Assembly: GCF_040947875.1 (NCBI RefSeq)
Contig: NZ_JBFRXN010000002.1
Coordinates: 3,224,001-3,288,000, forward strand
DNA: 64,000 nt
Source of the DNA: Pseudomonas sp. MYb118
Lineage (GTDB): Bacteria > Pseudomonadota > Gammaproteobacteria > Pseudomonadales > Pseudomonadaceae
Direction: 5' to 3'
The notes under the pieces were generated by a model that was given only the letters and a program-made list of their open reading frames with translations, had not been told where the DNA came from and searched no databases. Below are positions 35,220-43,324 of this stretch, piece after piece (within the stretch, counting starts at the first letter, position 1; the number at the start of each line of letters is the position of its first letter). A program made the position numbers and the translations under genes.

Positions 35220-35450
35220 ATGTCTACTAAATACCGATTTCGCGATACGTACCGCATTCAACTGCGTGAACGTGACCATCCGCCACCCCATGTCCATCTG
35301 GTCGGGGGCGGGCTGGATGTCGTGCTCAGCCTGGAAACCGTCGAAGTGACCATGGGCCGGGCACCGCCGTTGATCATCAAGGAAGCCCTGGATTGGGTCC
35401 GCGCCCATCAGGTGCAACTGCTGCAGGAGTGGAAACGATGTTACCCATGA
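35220..35450 (+). CDS. DUF4160 domain protein (possible toxin-antitoxin-like pair, first gene)
   Basis: A 76-residue protein: YRIQLRERDHPPPHVHLVGGG and a VVLSLETVEVTMGRAP strand region, then an amphipathic helix to the end. The DHxPPHxHV core is the DUF4160 signature. DUF4160 and DUF2442 genes are often adjacent and have been suggested to form toxin-antitoxin-like pairs; activity is unproven. No ribosome site precedes ATG 35220, where the palindrome sits. Its stop lies inside the next gene's start region. Confidence 0.8.
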   Translation: MSTKYRFRDTYRIQLRERDHPPPHVHLVGGGLDVVLSLETVEVTMGRAPPLIIKEALDWVRAHQVQLLQEWKRCYP

Positions 35451-35941
35451 AACGGCCACGGCTATCGGCGGTGCAGGCGCTGCCCGACAACCGCCTGGCG
35501 CTGACGTTTATCGACGGCCAGCAACTGACCCTCGACCTGAGCCGTGATCTGCGAGCCTATCCAGGGTTGCAGCCGTTGTTGGCGCCCGGGGCGTTCGAAG
35601 GGGCGGCCCTTGGTGATGATGGCTGGAGTGTGGAATGGCCCGAACAGGACATCCAGATCGGCGCAGACACGCTGTATCTAGATGCGCTGGCGCAGAATGC
35701 CACGGACGAAAACACCCGGATCTTCATCGACTGGCGTGCCCGCACCGGCCTGCCGCTCAATCAGGCGGCGCAGGCGCTGGGGGTCAGCACTCGCAGTATC
35801 ACCCGTTACAGCAGTGGTCGCGAGGCGGTACCCCGCTCTCTGGCGCTGGCCTGCCTCGGTTGGGATTTCTTGCAGCAGCAGGCCAACGCAGCGCAGGCGG
35901 CCGAGGAAATCGGGCGCTACAGCGTTTTCCCCAAGGCTTAA
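35438..35941 (+). CDS. DUF2442 protein with C-terminal HTH
   Basis: 167 residues. Residues 1-85 are a DUF2442 domain (LSAVQALPDNRLALTFIDGQ, then LDLSRDL and LYLDALAQN). Residues 95-140 form a helix-turn-helix (LPLNQAAQALGVSTRSITRY, then SSGREAVPRSLALACLGW). ATG 35438 has GGAG 8 bases upstream; ATG 35447 overlapping the DUF4160 stop as ATGA is the alternative. As the only DNA-binding protein of the pair, it probably binds the palindrome at 35187. Its stop overlaps that of the convergent DUF748 gene. Confidence 0.8.
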   Translation: MLPMKRPRLSAVQALPDNRLALTFIDGQQLTLDLSRDLRAYPGLQPLLAPGAFEGAALGDDGWSVEWPEQDIQIGADTLYLDALAQNATDENTRIFIDWRARTGLPLNQAAQALGVSTRSITRYSSGREAVPRSLALACLGWDFLQQQANAAQAAEEIGRYSVFPKA

Positions 35942-37014
35942 CCGGCTTGCGGTTTGGGTCGTTCATAGCGGGCGTTAAAAGCCTGGATGAAACCGTTGCG
36001 TAAAATCTGCAAAAACGCCTGGAACGCGCTGATGTCCTGGCGGTGCACGTTGCCGCTCAACTCCACCCGCGTGGCAAACTGATTCTTGCCCTGGTTTTTC
36101 AGTACGGTTTCGGAAGCTCCGACGATGGCTTCCCAGATCGAGCGGAACACGCCCTTGTCCTTGTTCTCCACGTCCTGTTGCCAGTTGAACACATCGACAT
36201 CCTTCAACAGGGGTTTGATGTACCCGCTCAATTGCGCCTTTTTCGCCTGTGCCTCGATCACCACGTCACCGTGGCCGGCGTTGAAGTCGAACTTGCCGTA
36301 GGCCGAGGCGAAATCGTTCACGCGCTTGAGTTCGATGTCCCTGGCCCGCAGGCGGAACTGGAAGTCTTCGAAATTGCTCAGCGGGTCGAAGGTTGCGCTG
36401 GTTTCCAGGGGCGCGTGTCCCAGCAGCAACGCTTTGCCATCGAAGCGCGCATCGCGCTTGCCCTCCTTGTCGACCACGTTGGTCAGGTTGTAGATGCTCG
36501 CGTTGACGTCGGTGGCGTTCATGTTGACGGGCGGCTTCGAGTTGAAGTTGCGAAAGCTGATCTTGCCGTCGTAAATGCGCACTTCGTCGAGGGTGATGGG
36601 TAACAGCTTGCCCAATTGAGCACGCCAGTCCGTGCCTTCACCGGTTTGCGAGTTCTGCTTGTTGGCGCCGCCGTCGACGAAATTCACCTGCGGGTTGAAG
36701 AACTGCACCTTGGCCACGACGGCGTGGTCGTACAGCAGCGAGTGCCAACTGACGGCCAGGTCGATCAACGGCGCCTCGACGAAGGGGACCGGGACCTTGC
36801 CATCGACCTTGATGATTTCCAGGCCGTTGATCTTGTAAGCACCGCGCCACCAGGCGAGATCCACGTCGGTGATCTGGCCGCGGTAATCGCCCATGTCGGC
36901 GAGTTTGCCATTCAGGTAATCGCGGACCATATAGGGCAGGGCGATGTGCAAAGCGACCAGACAGACAACGAGGCCAACGAGGATCCATAAGGGCCAGCTG
37001 TAACGACGTTTCAT
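35938..37014 (-). CDS. DUF748 (AsmA-like) membrane-anchored protein
   Basis: 358 residues. A single N-terminal membrane anchor (WPLWILVGLVVCLVALHIALP) is followed by a beta-rich periplasmic domain with DVDLAWWRGAYKINGLEI and VSWHSLLYDHAVVAKVQF. DUF748 proteins belong to the AsmA-like/repeating-beta-groove superfamily linked to the outer membrane and lipid transport. This one is much shorter than the large DUF748 proteins. Function not proven. Confidence 0.85.
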   Translation of the reverse strand: MKRRYSWPLWILVGLVVCLVALHIALPYMVRDYLNGKLADMGDYRGQITDVDLAWWRGAYKINGLEIIKVDGKVPVPFVEAPLIDLAVSWHSLLYDHAVVAKVQFFNPQVNFVDGGANKQNSQTGEGTDWRAQLGKLLPITLDEVRIYDGKISFRNFNSKPPVNMNATDVNASIYNLTNVVDKEGKRDARFDGKALLLGHAPLETSATFDPLSNFEDFQFRLRARDIELKRVNDFASAYGKFDFNAGHGDVVIEAQAKKAQLSGYIKPLLKDVDVFNWQQDVENKDKGVFRSIWEAIVGASETVLKNQGKNQFATRVELSGNVHRQDISAFQAFLQILRNGFIQAFNARYERPKPQAG

Positions 37015-37141
37015 GATGGCAAATCTCTGGCGATGTAATGCATTGACTGTAATGGCTAGCGGACGTTCGACCTGACTGGACGAGCACCGGCAACAGGCAT
37101 ACCGTGATGGGCTAAATCAATGCTGTATCAAGGACCCGGTC

Positions 37142-38116
37142 ATGAGTCGTATTTTTGCTGACAACGCCCATTCCATCGGTAATACCCCGCTGGTGCAGAT
37201 CAACCGCATCGCGCCACGTGGCGTGACCATCCTGGCCAAGATCGAGGGGCGCAACCCGGGTTATTCGGTCAAGTGCCGGATCGGCGCGAACATGATCTGG
37301 GACGCTGAGAGCAGCGGCAAACTCAAGCCAGGCATGACCATTGTCGAGCCCACTTCGGGCAATACCGGCATTGGCCTGGCGTTCGTCGCGGCCGCGCGCG
37401 GCTACAAGCTGATTCTGACCATGCCTTCGTCCATGAGCATCGAGCGCCGCAAGGTGCTCAAGGCGCTGGGCGCCGAGCTGGTGTTGACCGAGCCGGCCAA
37501 AGGCATGAAGGGCGCGATTGAGAAGGCCACCGAGATCGTCGCTGGCGACCCGTCCCGTCACTTCATGCCGGCGCAATTCGACAACCCGGCCAACCCGGCC
37601 ATCCATGAGAAAACCACAGGTCCGGAAATCTGGAACGACACCGACGGCGCGGTCGATGTGCTGGTGGCGGGCGTGGGCACCGGCGGAACCATCACCGGGG
37701 TTTCTCGGTATATCAAGAATACTCAGGGCAAACCAATTGTGTCGGTGGCGGTCGAGCCGGTGGTGTCGCCGGTGATCACCCAGGCGCTGGCAGGCGATGA
37801 AATCAAGCCAAGCCCGCACAAGATCCAGGGCATCGGTGCCGGTTTTGTGCCGAAGAACCTCGATCTGTCGATGGTCGACCGCGTCGAGCTGGTCAGCGAC
37901 GAAGAGTCCAAGGCCATGGCCCTGCGCCTGATGCAGGAAGAAGGGATTCTGTGCGGTATTTCCTGCGGTGCGGCGATGGCCGTGGCTGCGCGTCTGGCCG
38001 AAACCCCGGAGATGCAGGGCAAGACCATCGTGGTGATTTTCCCGGACTCCGGTGAGCGCTACCTGTCGAGCATGCTGTTCAGTGACCTGTTCACCGATCA
38101 GGAGAACCAGGCTTAA
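37142..38116 (+). CDS. cysK: Cysteine synthase A (O-acetylserine sulfhydrylase)
   Basis: A 324-residue PLP enzyme making cysteine from O-acetylserine and sulfide. PLP Lys44 lies in NPGYSVKCR, as in E. coli CysK; substrate loop TSGNTG, PLP-phosphate loop [10 protein letters not shown] and the C-terminal SSGERYLS-like [11 protein letters not shown] are clear. Monocistronic; the 126-bp upstream gap separates it from divergent DUF748. A 7-bp GC stem (GGGGCTG/CAGCCCC near 38142-38164) without T-run follows. Confidence 0.96.
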   Translation: MSRIFADNAHSIGNTPLVQINRIAPRGVTILAKIEGRNPGYSVKCRIGANMIWDAESSGKLKPGMTIVEPTSGNTGIGLAFVAAARGYKLILTMPSSMSIERRKVLKALGAELVLTEPAKGMKGAIEKATEIVAGDPSRHFMPAQFDNPANPAIHEKTTGPEIWNDTDGAVDVLVAGVGTGGTITGVSRYIKNTQGKPIVSVAVEPVVSPVITQALAGDEIKPSPHKIQGIGAGFVPKNLDLSMVDRVELVSDEESKAMALRLMQEEGILCGISCGAAMAVAARLAETPEMQGKTIVVIFPDSGERYLSSMLFSDLFTDQENQA

Positions 38117-38181
38117 GCGCGCGTGTCACTCGTCTGACAGAGGGGCTGGCCGAGGTCAGCCCCCGTTCAGGAGGCTTATGT

Positions 38182-38198
38182 TAATAAAGGTTTTATTA
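38182..38198. promoter_or_regulatory. AT-rich palindrome upstream of lpxO
   Basis: TAATAAA-GGT-TTTATTA, 7-bp perfect arms, about 127 bases before lpxO. A second hairpin (CTCAACA-N5-TGTTGAG, 38206-38224) follows. Either could be an operator, or part of the cysK 3' end. No protein is known to bind this sequence. Confidence 0.3.
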
Positions 38199-38324
38199 CA
38201 CAATCCTCAACACTGAATGTTGAGTCGGGCGGGTTTTTCCCAAGGCCTGTAGTGCTTATCATGGCTGGCTGCCGCGCCGGGTACATGGCGTTGTGCAAAG
38301 TTGTTTATTTTCAAGGAGTTGTGG

Positions 38325-39263
38325 ATGACCTTTTCCTTTGCCGTGAAGGCTTCGCTGTTGCTGCTGTTTTTGGGCAGCACACTGTATGTGCATTTGCGCG
38401 GCAAGGCGCGTTTGCCGGTCTTGCGCCAATTCGTCAACCACTCGGCGCTGTTTGCGCCCTACAACGCCCTGATGTACCTGTTTTCCGCCGTGCCTTCCCG
38501 GCCTTATCTGGATCGCAGCAAATTCCCTGAACTGGATGTGCTCAAGGACAACTGGCAGGTCATCCGCGAGGAGGCGATGCACCTGTTCGACGAGGGCTAC
38601 ATCCGCGCCGCTGAGAAGAACAACGACGCCGGTTTCGGCTCGTTCTTCAAGAAAGGCTGGAAACGTTTTTACCTCAAGTGGTACGACAAACCCCTGCCAT
38701 CGGCCGAAACCCTGTGCCCGAAAACCGTGGCCCTGGTCAGCAGCATCCCCAACGTCAAGGGCGCCATGTTCGCGTTGCTGCCGGGCGGCAGCCACTTGAA
38801 CCCGCACCGCGACCCGTTCGCCGGCTCCCTGCGTTATCACCTCGGGCTGTCGACGCCCAACTCCGACGATTGCCGCATCTTCGTCGATGGCCAGGTGTAC
38901 GCCTGGCGCGATGGCGATGACGTGATGTTCGACGAGACCTACGTGCATTGGGTGAAGAACGAAACCGAGCAGACCCGGGTGATCCTGTTCTGCGACATCG
39001 AGCGCCCATTGAGCAATCGCCTGATGACCAGCATCAATCGCCGGGTCAGCGCATTCCTGGGGCGCGCCACCGCACCGCAGAACCTCGACGATGAGCGCGT
39101 CGGCGGGATCAACCAGGCCTACGCTTGGAGCAAGCGTTTCAGCGACAAGACCAGCTCGGTGGTCAAACAGTGGAAACGCCGCAACCCCAAGGCCTATCGC
39201 GTACTGCGGCCGGTGCTGGCGGTGGTGGTACTGACGCTGCTGGGGTACTGGCTGTTCGGGTGA
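38325..39263 (+). CDS. lpxO: Lipid A hydroxylase LpxO-like (aspartyl/asparaginyl beta-hydroxylase family)
   Basis: A 312-residue Fe(II)/2-oxoglutarate oxygenase with membrane segments at both ends (residues 1-18 and about 293-311). LNPHRDPFAGSLRYHLGLST carries the iron HxD and 2-oxoglutarate Arg, and DETYVHWVKN the distal His. FFKKGWKRFYLKWYDKPLPS is typical of LpxO, which 2-hydroxylates a lipid A acyl chain. ATG 38325 follows AAGGAG. Together with eptA it gives this window two lipid A modification genes. Confidence 0.9.
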   Translation: MTFSFAVKASLLLLFLGSTLYVHLRGKARLPVLRQFVNHSALFAPYNALMYLFSAVPSRPYLDRSKFPELDVLKDNWQVIREEAMHLFDEGYIRAAEKNNDAGFGSFFKKGWKRFYLKWYDKPLPSAETLCPKTVALVSSIPNVKGAMFALLPGGSHLNPHRDPFAGSLRYHLGLSTPNSDDCRIFVDGQVYAWRDGDDVMFDETYVHWVKNETEQTRVILFCDIERPLSNRLMTSINRRVSAFLGRATAPQNLDDERVGGINQAYAWSKRFSDKTSSVVKQWKRRNPKAYRVLRPVLAVVVLTLLGYWLFG

Positions 39264-39279
39264 TTGCATCCGCATTATG

Positions 39280-39310
39280 AAAAAACCGCTCACTGGGAGC
39301 GGTTTTTTTT
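39280..39310 (+). terminator. Bidirectional terminator after lpxO
   Basis: ACCGCTC-ACTG-GGAGCGGT stem with TTTTTTTT on the plus strand and AAAAAA before it. It probably also ends the convergent leftward GNAT/53-aa operon. Confidence 0.88.
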
Positions 39311-39318
39311 GCCCGTTT

Positions 39319-39480
39319 TCAGGGGCGGCCGGCGAGCAGGTTGGGTTCTTCGCCTTCGATGCCCGTGACGAGTAATTGAAGAAGGCGGCGTTGGCTCGCC
39401 GTCAGTTCTCCCGCCACTGCTTTGCTTTGCGCAACATGAGCGTTTTTCCTTGTGGAAGATTTTTTGATTGTTCTGCGCAT
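39319..39480 (-). CDS. 53-residue basic protein downstream of GNAT gene
   Basis: A 53-residue protein: basic N-terminus MRRTIKKSSTRKNAH, then a helix TASQRRLLQLLVTGIEG and an acidic end. ATG 39480 is chosen because GGAGGG lies 4 bases upstream; a TTG at 39519 overlapping the GNAT stop (TTGA) is the alternative, adding 13 residues. No family recognised. Size, charge and coupling to a GNAT gene would fit a toxin-antitoxin-like partner, but that is speculation. Confidence 0.5.
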   Translation of the reverse strand: MRRTIKKSSTRKNAHVAQSKAVAGELTASQRRLLQLLVTGIEGEEPNLLAGRP

Positions 39481-39515
39481 ATTCCCTCCACCGCTGGTCA
39501 TCAATTGAACAGTCT

Positions 39516-40055
39516 TCAAAATACAAGGTTCTCCAAAGTTTTGACAAGTCGGCCTTCGCGATCGAATTCAAAGCCAAGTTGCCGATAGATCGAAACTGCT
39601 CCCGCCCGTGGTTCCTGGATTTCGAGCAAACCGGCGCCTATGACCTGTGCATATTGCTCAACCACGATCATCGTGAGCGTTGCGATACGCCCCTTCAAGG
39701 GATGTGCGCTCCCCGGATTTCCTTCCAATCGCACGATACGGATTCGTTGCCGGCTGTTATTCGGGTTCGCGAAACACAGCCCACACAGCTCGGAGTTGAA
39801 CCAGATGGCAAGGTCCAGGGCCAGTGGCTCCCGTGCCTTCCACTCGATGACCTCATGCCATGAGAAATGCGGATCCTCCCACTGGTCAAAAGCAGTCAAC
39901 GCTTGCATATCAATCGGCTCAAAGCGCACATTCGACAAGTCCACAGCTGCGGAGTCAGTTTCGACGCGCAGAAGTTGTACAACGCTCGAAACAGCCTGTT
40001 TTCTCGCCTGTGATTTGTACAATTGATACCGAAGATAAGCCCGTTCCCTTGGCAT
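39516..40055 (-). CDS. GNAT-like acetyltransferase, unknown substrate
   Basis: A 179-residue protein. Its C-terminal part AGAVSIYRQLGFEFDREGRL is the last helix-strand of a GNAT fold, preceded by a probable beta4-alpha3 acetyl-CoA region near KGRIATLTMIVVEQYAQVIG. The N-terminal 50 residues (YLRYQLYKSQARKQAVSSVV) are not GNAT-like. Base composition is visibly more AT-rich than flanking genes, suggesting transfer. The small gene at 39319-39480 follows directly. Confidence 0.6.
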   Translation of the reverse strand: MPRERAYLRYQLYKSQARKQAVSSVVQLLRVETDSAAVDLSNVRFEPIDMQALTAFDQWEDPHFSWHEVIEWKAREPLALDLAIWFNSELCGLCFANPNNSRQRIRIVRLEGNPGSAHPLKGRIATLTMIVVEQYAQVIGAGLLEIQEPRAGAVSIYRQLGFEFDREGRLVKTLENLVF

Positions 40056-40211
40056 GTGATCCCGTGCATTCCCTGTCCTCGCTGGACGCTGCTGTGAATC
40101 CCAAGCCTAGGTAACTGTGTGCTTTACGTCTTTACTGGCCCTTTGTCCAAGTCATTGCAATTGTTGTCAGGCGCTGGATCGTCGGCTTGGTGCATGGCGC
40201 CAGGCCTTTTT

Positions 40212-41153
40212 TCATTTGCTCAGGGCATGCTCGGCCCGCACTGAATTCATGAACGCCTGCATGGCAGACGATTGAATGCGATGGCGCCGGGTGATCAAGC
40301 CATAAGGCGGCAGACGCGCCTCGAACTTGATCGGCAGCACCGCCAGCAGGTCGCGGCCGGGGTAGTCCTCGACCACCGAAACCGGGGTGACGCCGAGCAT
40401 GTCGGTCTGCTGGATGAGCGACAGCAAGGTCATGATCGAGGTGGTTTCGACGATGCTGCTGGGGATGTCGACCCGTGCGTTGTGGAACACCTGGTTGATG
40501 ATCGCGCGCATCGGGCTGGGTTGCTGTTGCAGCACCCAGGTCATGTTCTGCAGTTCGGCCCAGCTCAGGTGTTTCTCGTTCGCCAGCGGGTTTTGCGCAC
40601 TGGCGATCACGCACAGCGCCTCTTCGGCGAGGCTGTCGAACAGCAGTTCTTCGGCCCGGGCCCCGGCCGGAATGCGCCCCAGGACGATGTCGAGCTGGTC
40701 CTGCAAAAGTGCCTGGACCAACACGTCGCTGGTGTCGACCTGGATGCTCATCGACAGGCGTGGATGGCTGTGTTTCAGGGTGGCGATGGTGCGGGTCAAC
40801 AACCCCGAGGCCAGCGCTGGAATGGCGCCGACCGCAACGCGGCCGAGGTTGCCGGATTCCAGCGCGACCAGTTCTTCACGCATGCCGCTCAGTTCAGCGA
40901 AGACCATGCGCGCGTAATAGATCACGGTTTCCCCGAACGGGGTCGAGCGCATGCCACGGGGCAGGCGCTCGAAGAGTTCGACGCCGAGCAGGTCCTCGGC
41001 CTCGTGCAGCATCTTGGTGGCTGCCGGTTGGGTCATGCCGATGTGATCGGCGGCGCGGCGCAATGAACCGAATTCCTGCAACGCCAGCATCAGCCGCAAT
41101 TGGCGCAGGCGCAGTCGACTGTGTATCACATTGGCTTCAGGAATTCTTGTCAT
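40212..41153 (-). CDS. LysR-family regulator of the sugar-acid locus (predicted)
   Basis: A 313-residue LTTR of the GbpR-like branch: HTH LRLRQLRLMLALQEFGSLRR, MTQPAATKMLHEAEDLLG, LFERLPRGMRSTPFG, then an effector domain from about residue 95. It is the last gene of the leftward tct set, 64 bases after tctA. The T-N11-A palindromes at 44461, 44590 and 48183 have the form LTTRs bind, making it the likely activator. ATG 41153 matches LTTR N-termini; the longer frame does not. Confidence 0.9.
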   Translation of the reverse strand: MTRIPEANVIHSRLRLRQLRLMLALQEFGSLRRAADHIGMTQPAATKMLHEAEDLLGVELFERLPRGMRSTPFGETVIYYARMVFAELSGMREELVALESGNLGRVAVGAIPALASGLLTRTIATLKHSHPRLSMSIQVDTSDVLVQALLQDQLDIVLGRIPAGARAEELLFDSLAEEALCVIASAQNPLANEKHLSWAELQNMTWVLQQQPSPMRAIINQVFHNARVDIPSSIVETTSIMTLLSLIQQTDMLGVTPVSVVEDYPGRDLLAVLPIKFEARLPPYGLITRRHRIQSSAMQAFMNSVRAEHALSK

Positions 41154-41178
41154 GGGCGGCGCTCGCAGGAAAGACTGC

Positions 41179-41210
41179 GGCAAGCCTGACAATAAATGTC
41201 AGGCATTGCC
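41179..41210. promoter_or_regulatory. Hairpin between tctA and its lysR gene
   Basis: GCCTGACA-ATAAA-TGTCAGGC, 8 perfect bp, extended by GGCAA/TTGCC with one bulged A. There is no T-run on the minus strand, so it may be an mRNA stabiliser, weak terminator or operator separating transporter and regulator expression. Confidence 0.55.
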
Positions 41211-41217
41211 AGCGTCA

Positions 41218-42744
41218 CTACACCGATTTGGTCTTGGCGACAGGGGATTTACGCAGACCGAGCACGCTGGCCAGTGCCTTGGAAATCAGCGGCCAGAACA
41301 GCATCAGCAGGGCGGCGGTGGTCAGGCTGCCCACCAGCGGGTTGGACCAGAAGATACCAACGTGACCGTCGGAGAACAGCATCGACTGGCGGAACGCATC
41401 TTCGGCTTTGTCGCCCAGCACAGCGGCCAGAATCAAGGGTGCAATCGGGTAGCCCAGTTTTTTGAACAGGTACCCGAGCGCGCCAAAGCCCAGCATCAGC
41501 ACCACATCGAAGAACGAATTGTGCACCGTGTAGGCACCGATGGCGCAGACCATGATGATGATCGGGGCGATCACCGAAAACGGGATGCGCAGGATCGAGG
41601 CGAACAGCGGCACGGTGGCCAGCACCACGATGAGGCTCACCACGTTGCCCAGGTACATGCTCGCAATCAGGCCCCAGACGAAATCGTGCTGCTCGACGAA
41701 CAGCGTCGGGCCAGGGTGCAGGCCCCAGATCATCAAGCCGCCGAGCATCACCGCCGCCGTGGCCGAACCCGGAATGCCCAGGGTCAGCATCGGCAGAAGC
41801 GCGCTGGTGCCGGCGGCGTGGTCGGCGGTTTCCGGGGCGATCACGCCTTCGACTTCGCCTTTGCCGAAGTTTTCGCGATTCTTCGAGAAGCGCCGCGCCA
41901 TGCTATAGCTCATGAACGAAGCGGCGGTCGGGCCACCAGGGGTAATGCCCATCCAGCAACCCACCAGGGTGCTGCGCACAATCGTCCACCAGTAGCGTGG
42001 CAGTTTTGCCCAGGTGCGCAGGATGACCATCGGTGTAATCCGCGCACGTTCGCCACGGAACACCTGGCCTTCCTCGACGGTGCAGAGGATTTCGCCGATG
42101 CCGAACAGGCCGATCACCGCCACTTCGAAGCTGATGCCGGTCATCAGGATCGGTTGGTCGAAGGTCAGGCGCAGGTTGCCGGAGACGGTGTCCATGCCGA
42201 CCGCTGCCATGGCGAAACCGATCATCATCGCCACCACGGTTTTCAGTGGCGGGTTCTTGCTCATGCCGATGAAGGTACAGAACGCCAACAGGTACACAGC
42301 GAAGAACTCGGGCGAGCTGAACGTCATGGCGAACGCGGCGATCTTGGTCGACAGGAAGGTCAGCAACAGCACCCCGGCCAGCGCGCCGATCAGCGCCGAA
42401 CTGAAGGCGGCGGTCAAGGCTTCGGCGGCGCGACCTTCACGGGCCATCGGGTAGCCGTCGAACGTGGTCGCCACCGATGAAGGTTCACCGGGTATGTTGA
42501 ACAGGATCGAGGTGATCGAGCCGCCAAACAGCGCACCCCAATACATGCACGACAGCAGGATGATCGCCGACACCGGCGACATGGTGAACGTCAGCGGCAG
42601 CAGCAACGCCACGCCATTGGGGGCGCCGAGGCCGGGCAGTACGCCGACCAGAATGCCCAGCAATACGCCGACCACCATCAGGCCGATATGGCCCGGCGTG
42701 AGGATCAGGTTCATGCCTTGCAGCAGGGAATCGAACTCGCTCAT
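41218..42744 (-). CDS. tctA: Tripartite tricarboxylate transporter, large permease TctA
   Basis: 508 residues, about 12 TM segments. GVLPGLGAPNGVALLLPLTF and MGITPGGPTAASFMSYSMARR are the TctA repeat signatures (G-x-x-x-G-x3-P). It moves the carboxylate with a Na+ or H+ gradient after delivery by TctC. ATG 42744 overlaps tctB by ATGA; the longer frame is unsupported. The substrate is inferred to be an aldonic or aldaric acid from the neighbouring catabolic genes. Confidence 0.93.
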   Translation of the reverse strand: MSEFDSLLQGMNLILTPGHIGLMVVGVLLGILVGVLPGLGAPNGVALLLPLTFTMSPVSAIILLSCMYWGALFGGSITSILFNIPGEPSSVATTFDGYPMAREGRAAEALTAAFSSALIGALAGVLLLTFLSTKIAAFAMTFSSPEFFAVYLLAFCTFIGMSKNPPLKTVVAMMIGFAMAAVGMDTVSGNLRLTFDQPILMTGISFEVAVIGLFGIGEILCTVEEGQVFRGERARITPMVILRTWAKLPRYWWTIVRSTLVGCWMGITPGGPTAASFMSYSMARRFSKNRENFGKGEVEGVIAPETADHAAGTSALLPMLTLGIPGSATAAVMLGGLMIWGLHPGPTLFVEQHDFVWGLIASMYLGNVVSLIVVLATVPLFASILRIPFSVIAPIIIMVCAIGAYTVHNSFFDVVLMLGFGALGYLFKKLGYPIAPLILAAVLGDKAEDAFRQSMLFSDGHVGIFWSNPLVGSLTTAALLMLFWPLISKALASVLGLRKSPVAKTKSV

Positions 42745-43274
42745 TTGAAGTGTCTCCAGGCCATGGCAATCAAGTCGCCCAGGGGGCCTGCATCCAGCGG
42801 GACCTTGAACCACAACGCGAAAATCAGGTAACTGGCCAGCGCTGCGCCGAGGGATACGCTGGCGATCATCAGTTTGCCGTAGGGTTGGGCGCGGACCTTG
42901 TCACGGGCCATGAACCAGGCGATGAAACAGGCCGACGCCACATAGATGCCGGTGAAGGGCATGGCGGCGACGAACAGGGCAATCGGGATGAACACCGACA
43001 GCACCTGGCGGAACGCGTTGCGACTGACAAAGGCAATGTTCAGTGCCTGCCAGCGCACCAGGGTCAACACGCCGTTGGCTACGCTCGCCGCGCACAGCAT
43101 CAGGCCGATGTAGAAGGGGAAGTAACCCGGCTCGGGGCCGGCATCACCCCAGCCGATACCTTGTTCGACACTGCCAATCATCACCACCGCGCCAATCAGC
43201 GCGGTGAAGGCGGCCAGGCCGAGTTCGATCCAACGGGTGCCGACCAGTGCCGGTGAATCCGAAGAATGGGACAT
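42741..43274 (-). CDS. tctB: Tripartite tricarboxylate transporter, small permease TctB
   Basis: 177 residues with four hydrophobic segments and the DAGPEPGYFPFYIGLML motif typical of TctB. Sits between tctC (50 bases upstream) and tctA (ATGA overlap). Confidence 0.92.
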   Translation of the reverse strand: MSHSSDSPALVGTRWIELGLAAFTALIGAVVMIGSVEQGIGWGDAGPEPGYFPFYIGLMLCAASVANGVLTLVRWQALNIAFVSRNAFRQVLSVFIPIALFVAAMPFTGIYVASACFIAWFMARDKVRAQPYGKLMIASVSLGAALASYLIFALWFKVPLDAGPLGDLIAMAWRHFK

Positions 43275-43324
43275 GCAAACACCTCCAGAGGCGACGGCCG
43301 CGCAGGGGGGCGGCCGTCACAGAC

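Noticed and set aside
40170..40212. Rho-independent terminator (GGCGCCAGGCCTTTTTT) at the LysR 3' end
   Set aside because: The T-run is on the plus strand, where no gene ends; the leftward LysR gene would need it on the other strand.
41131..42480. 449-codon open frame antisense to tctA
   Set aside because: Composition (His/Gln/Arg/Asp) is typical of an antisense shadow of a membrane protein.
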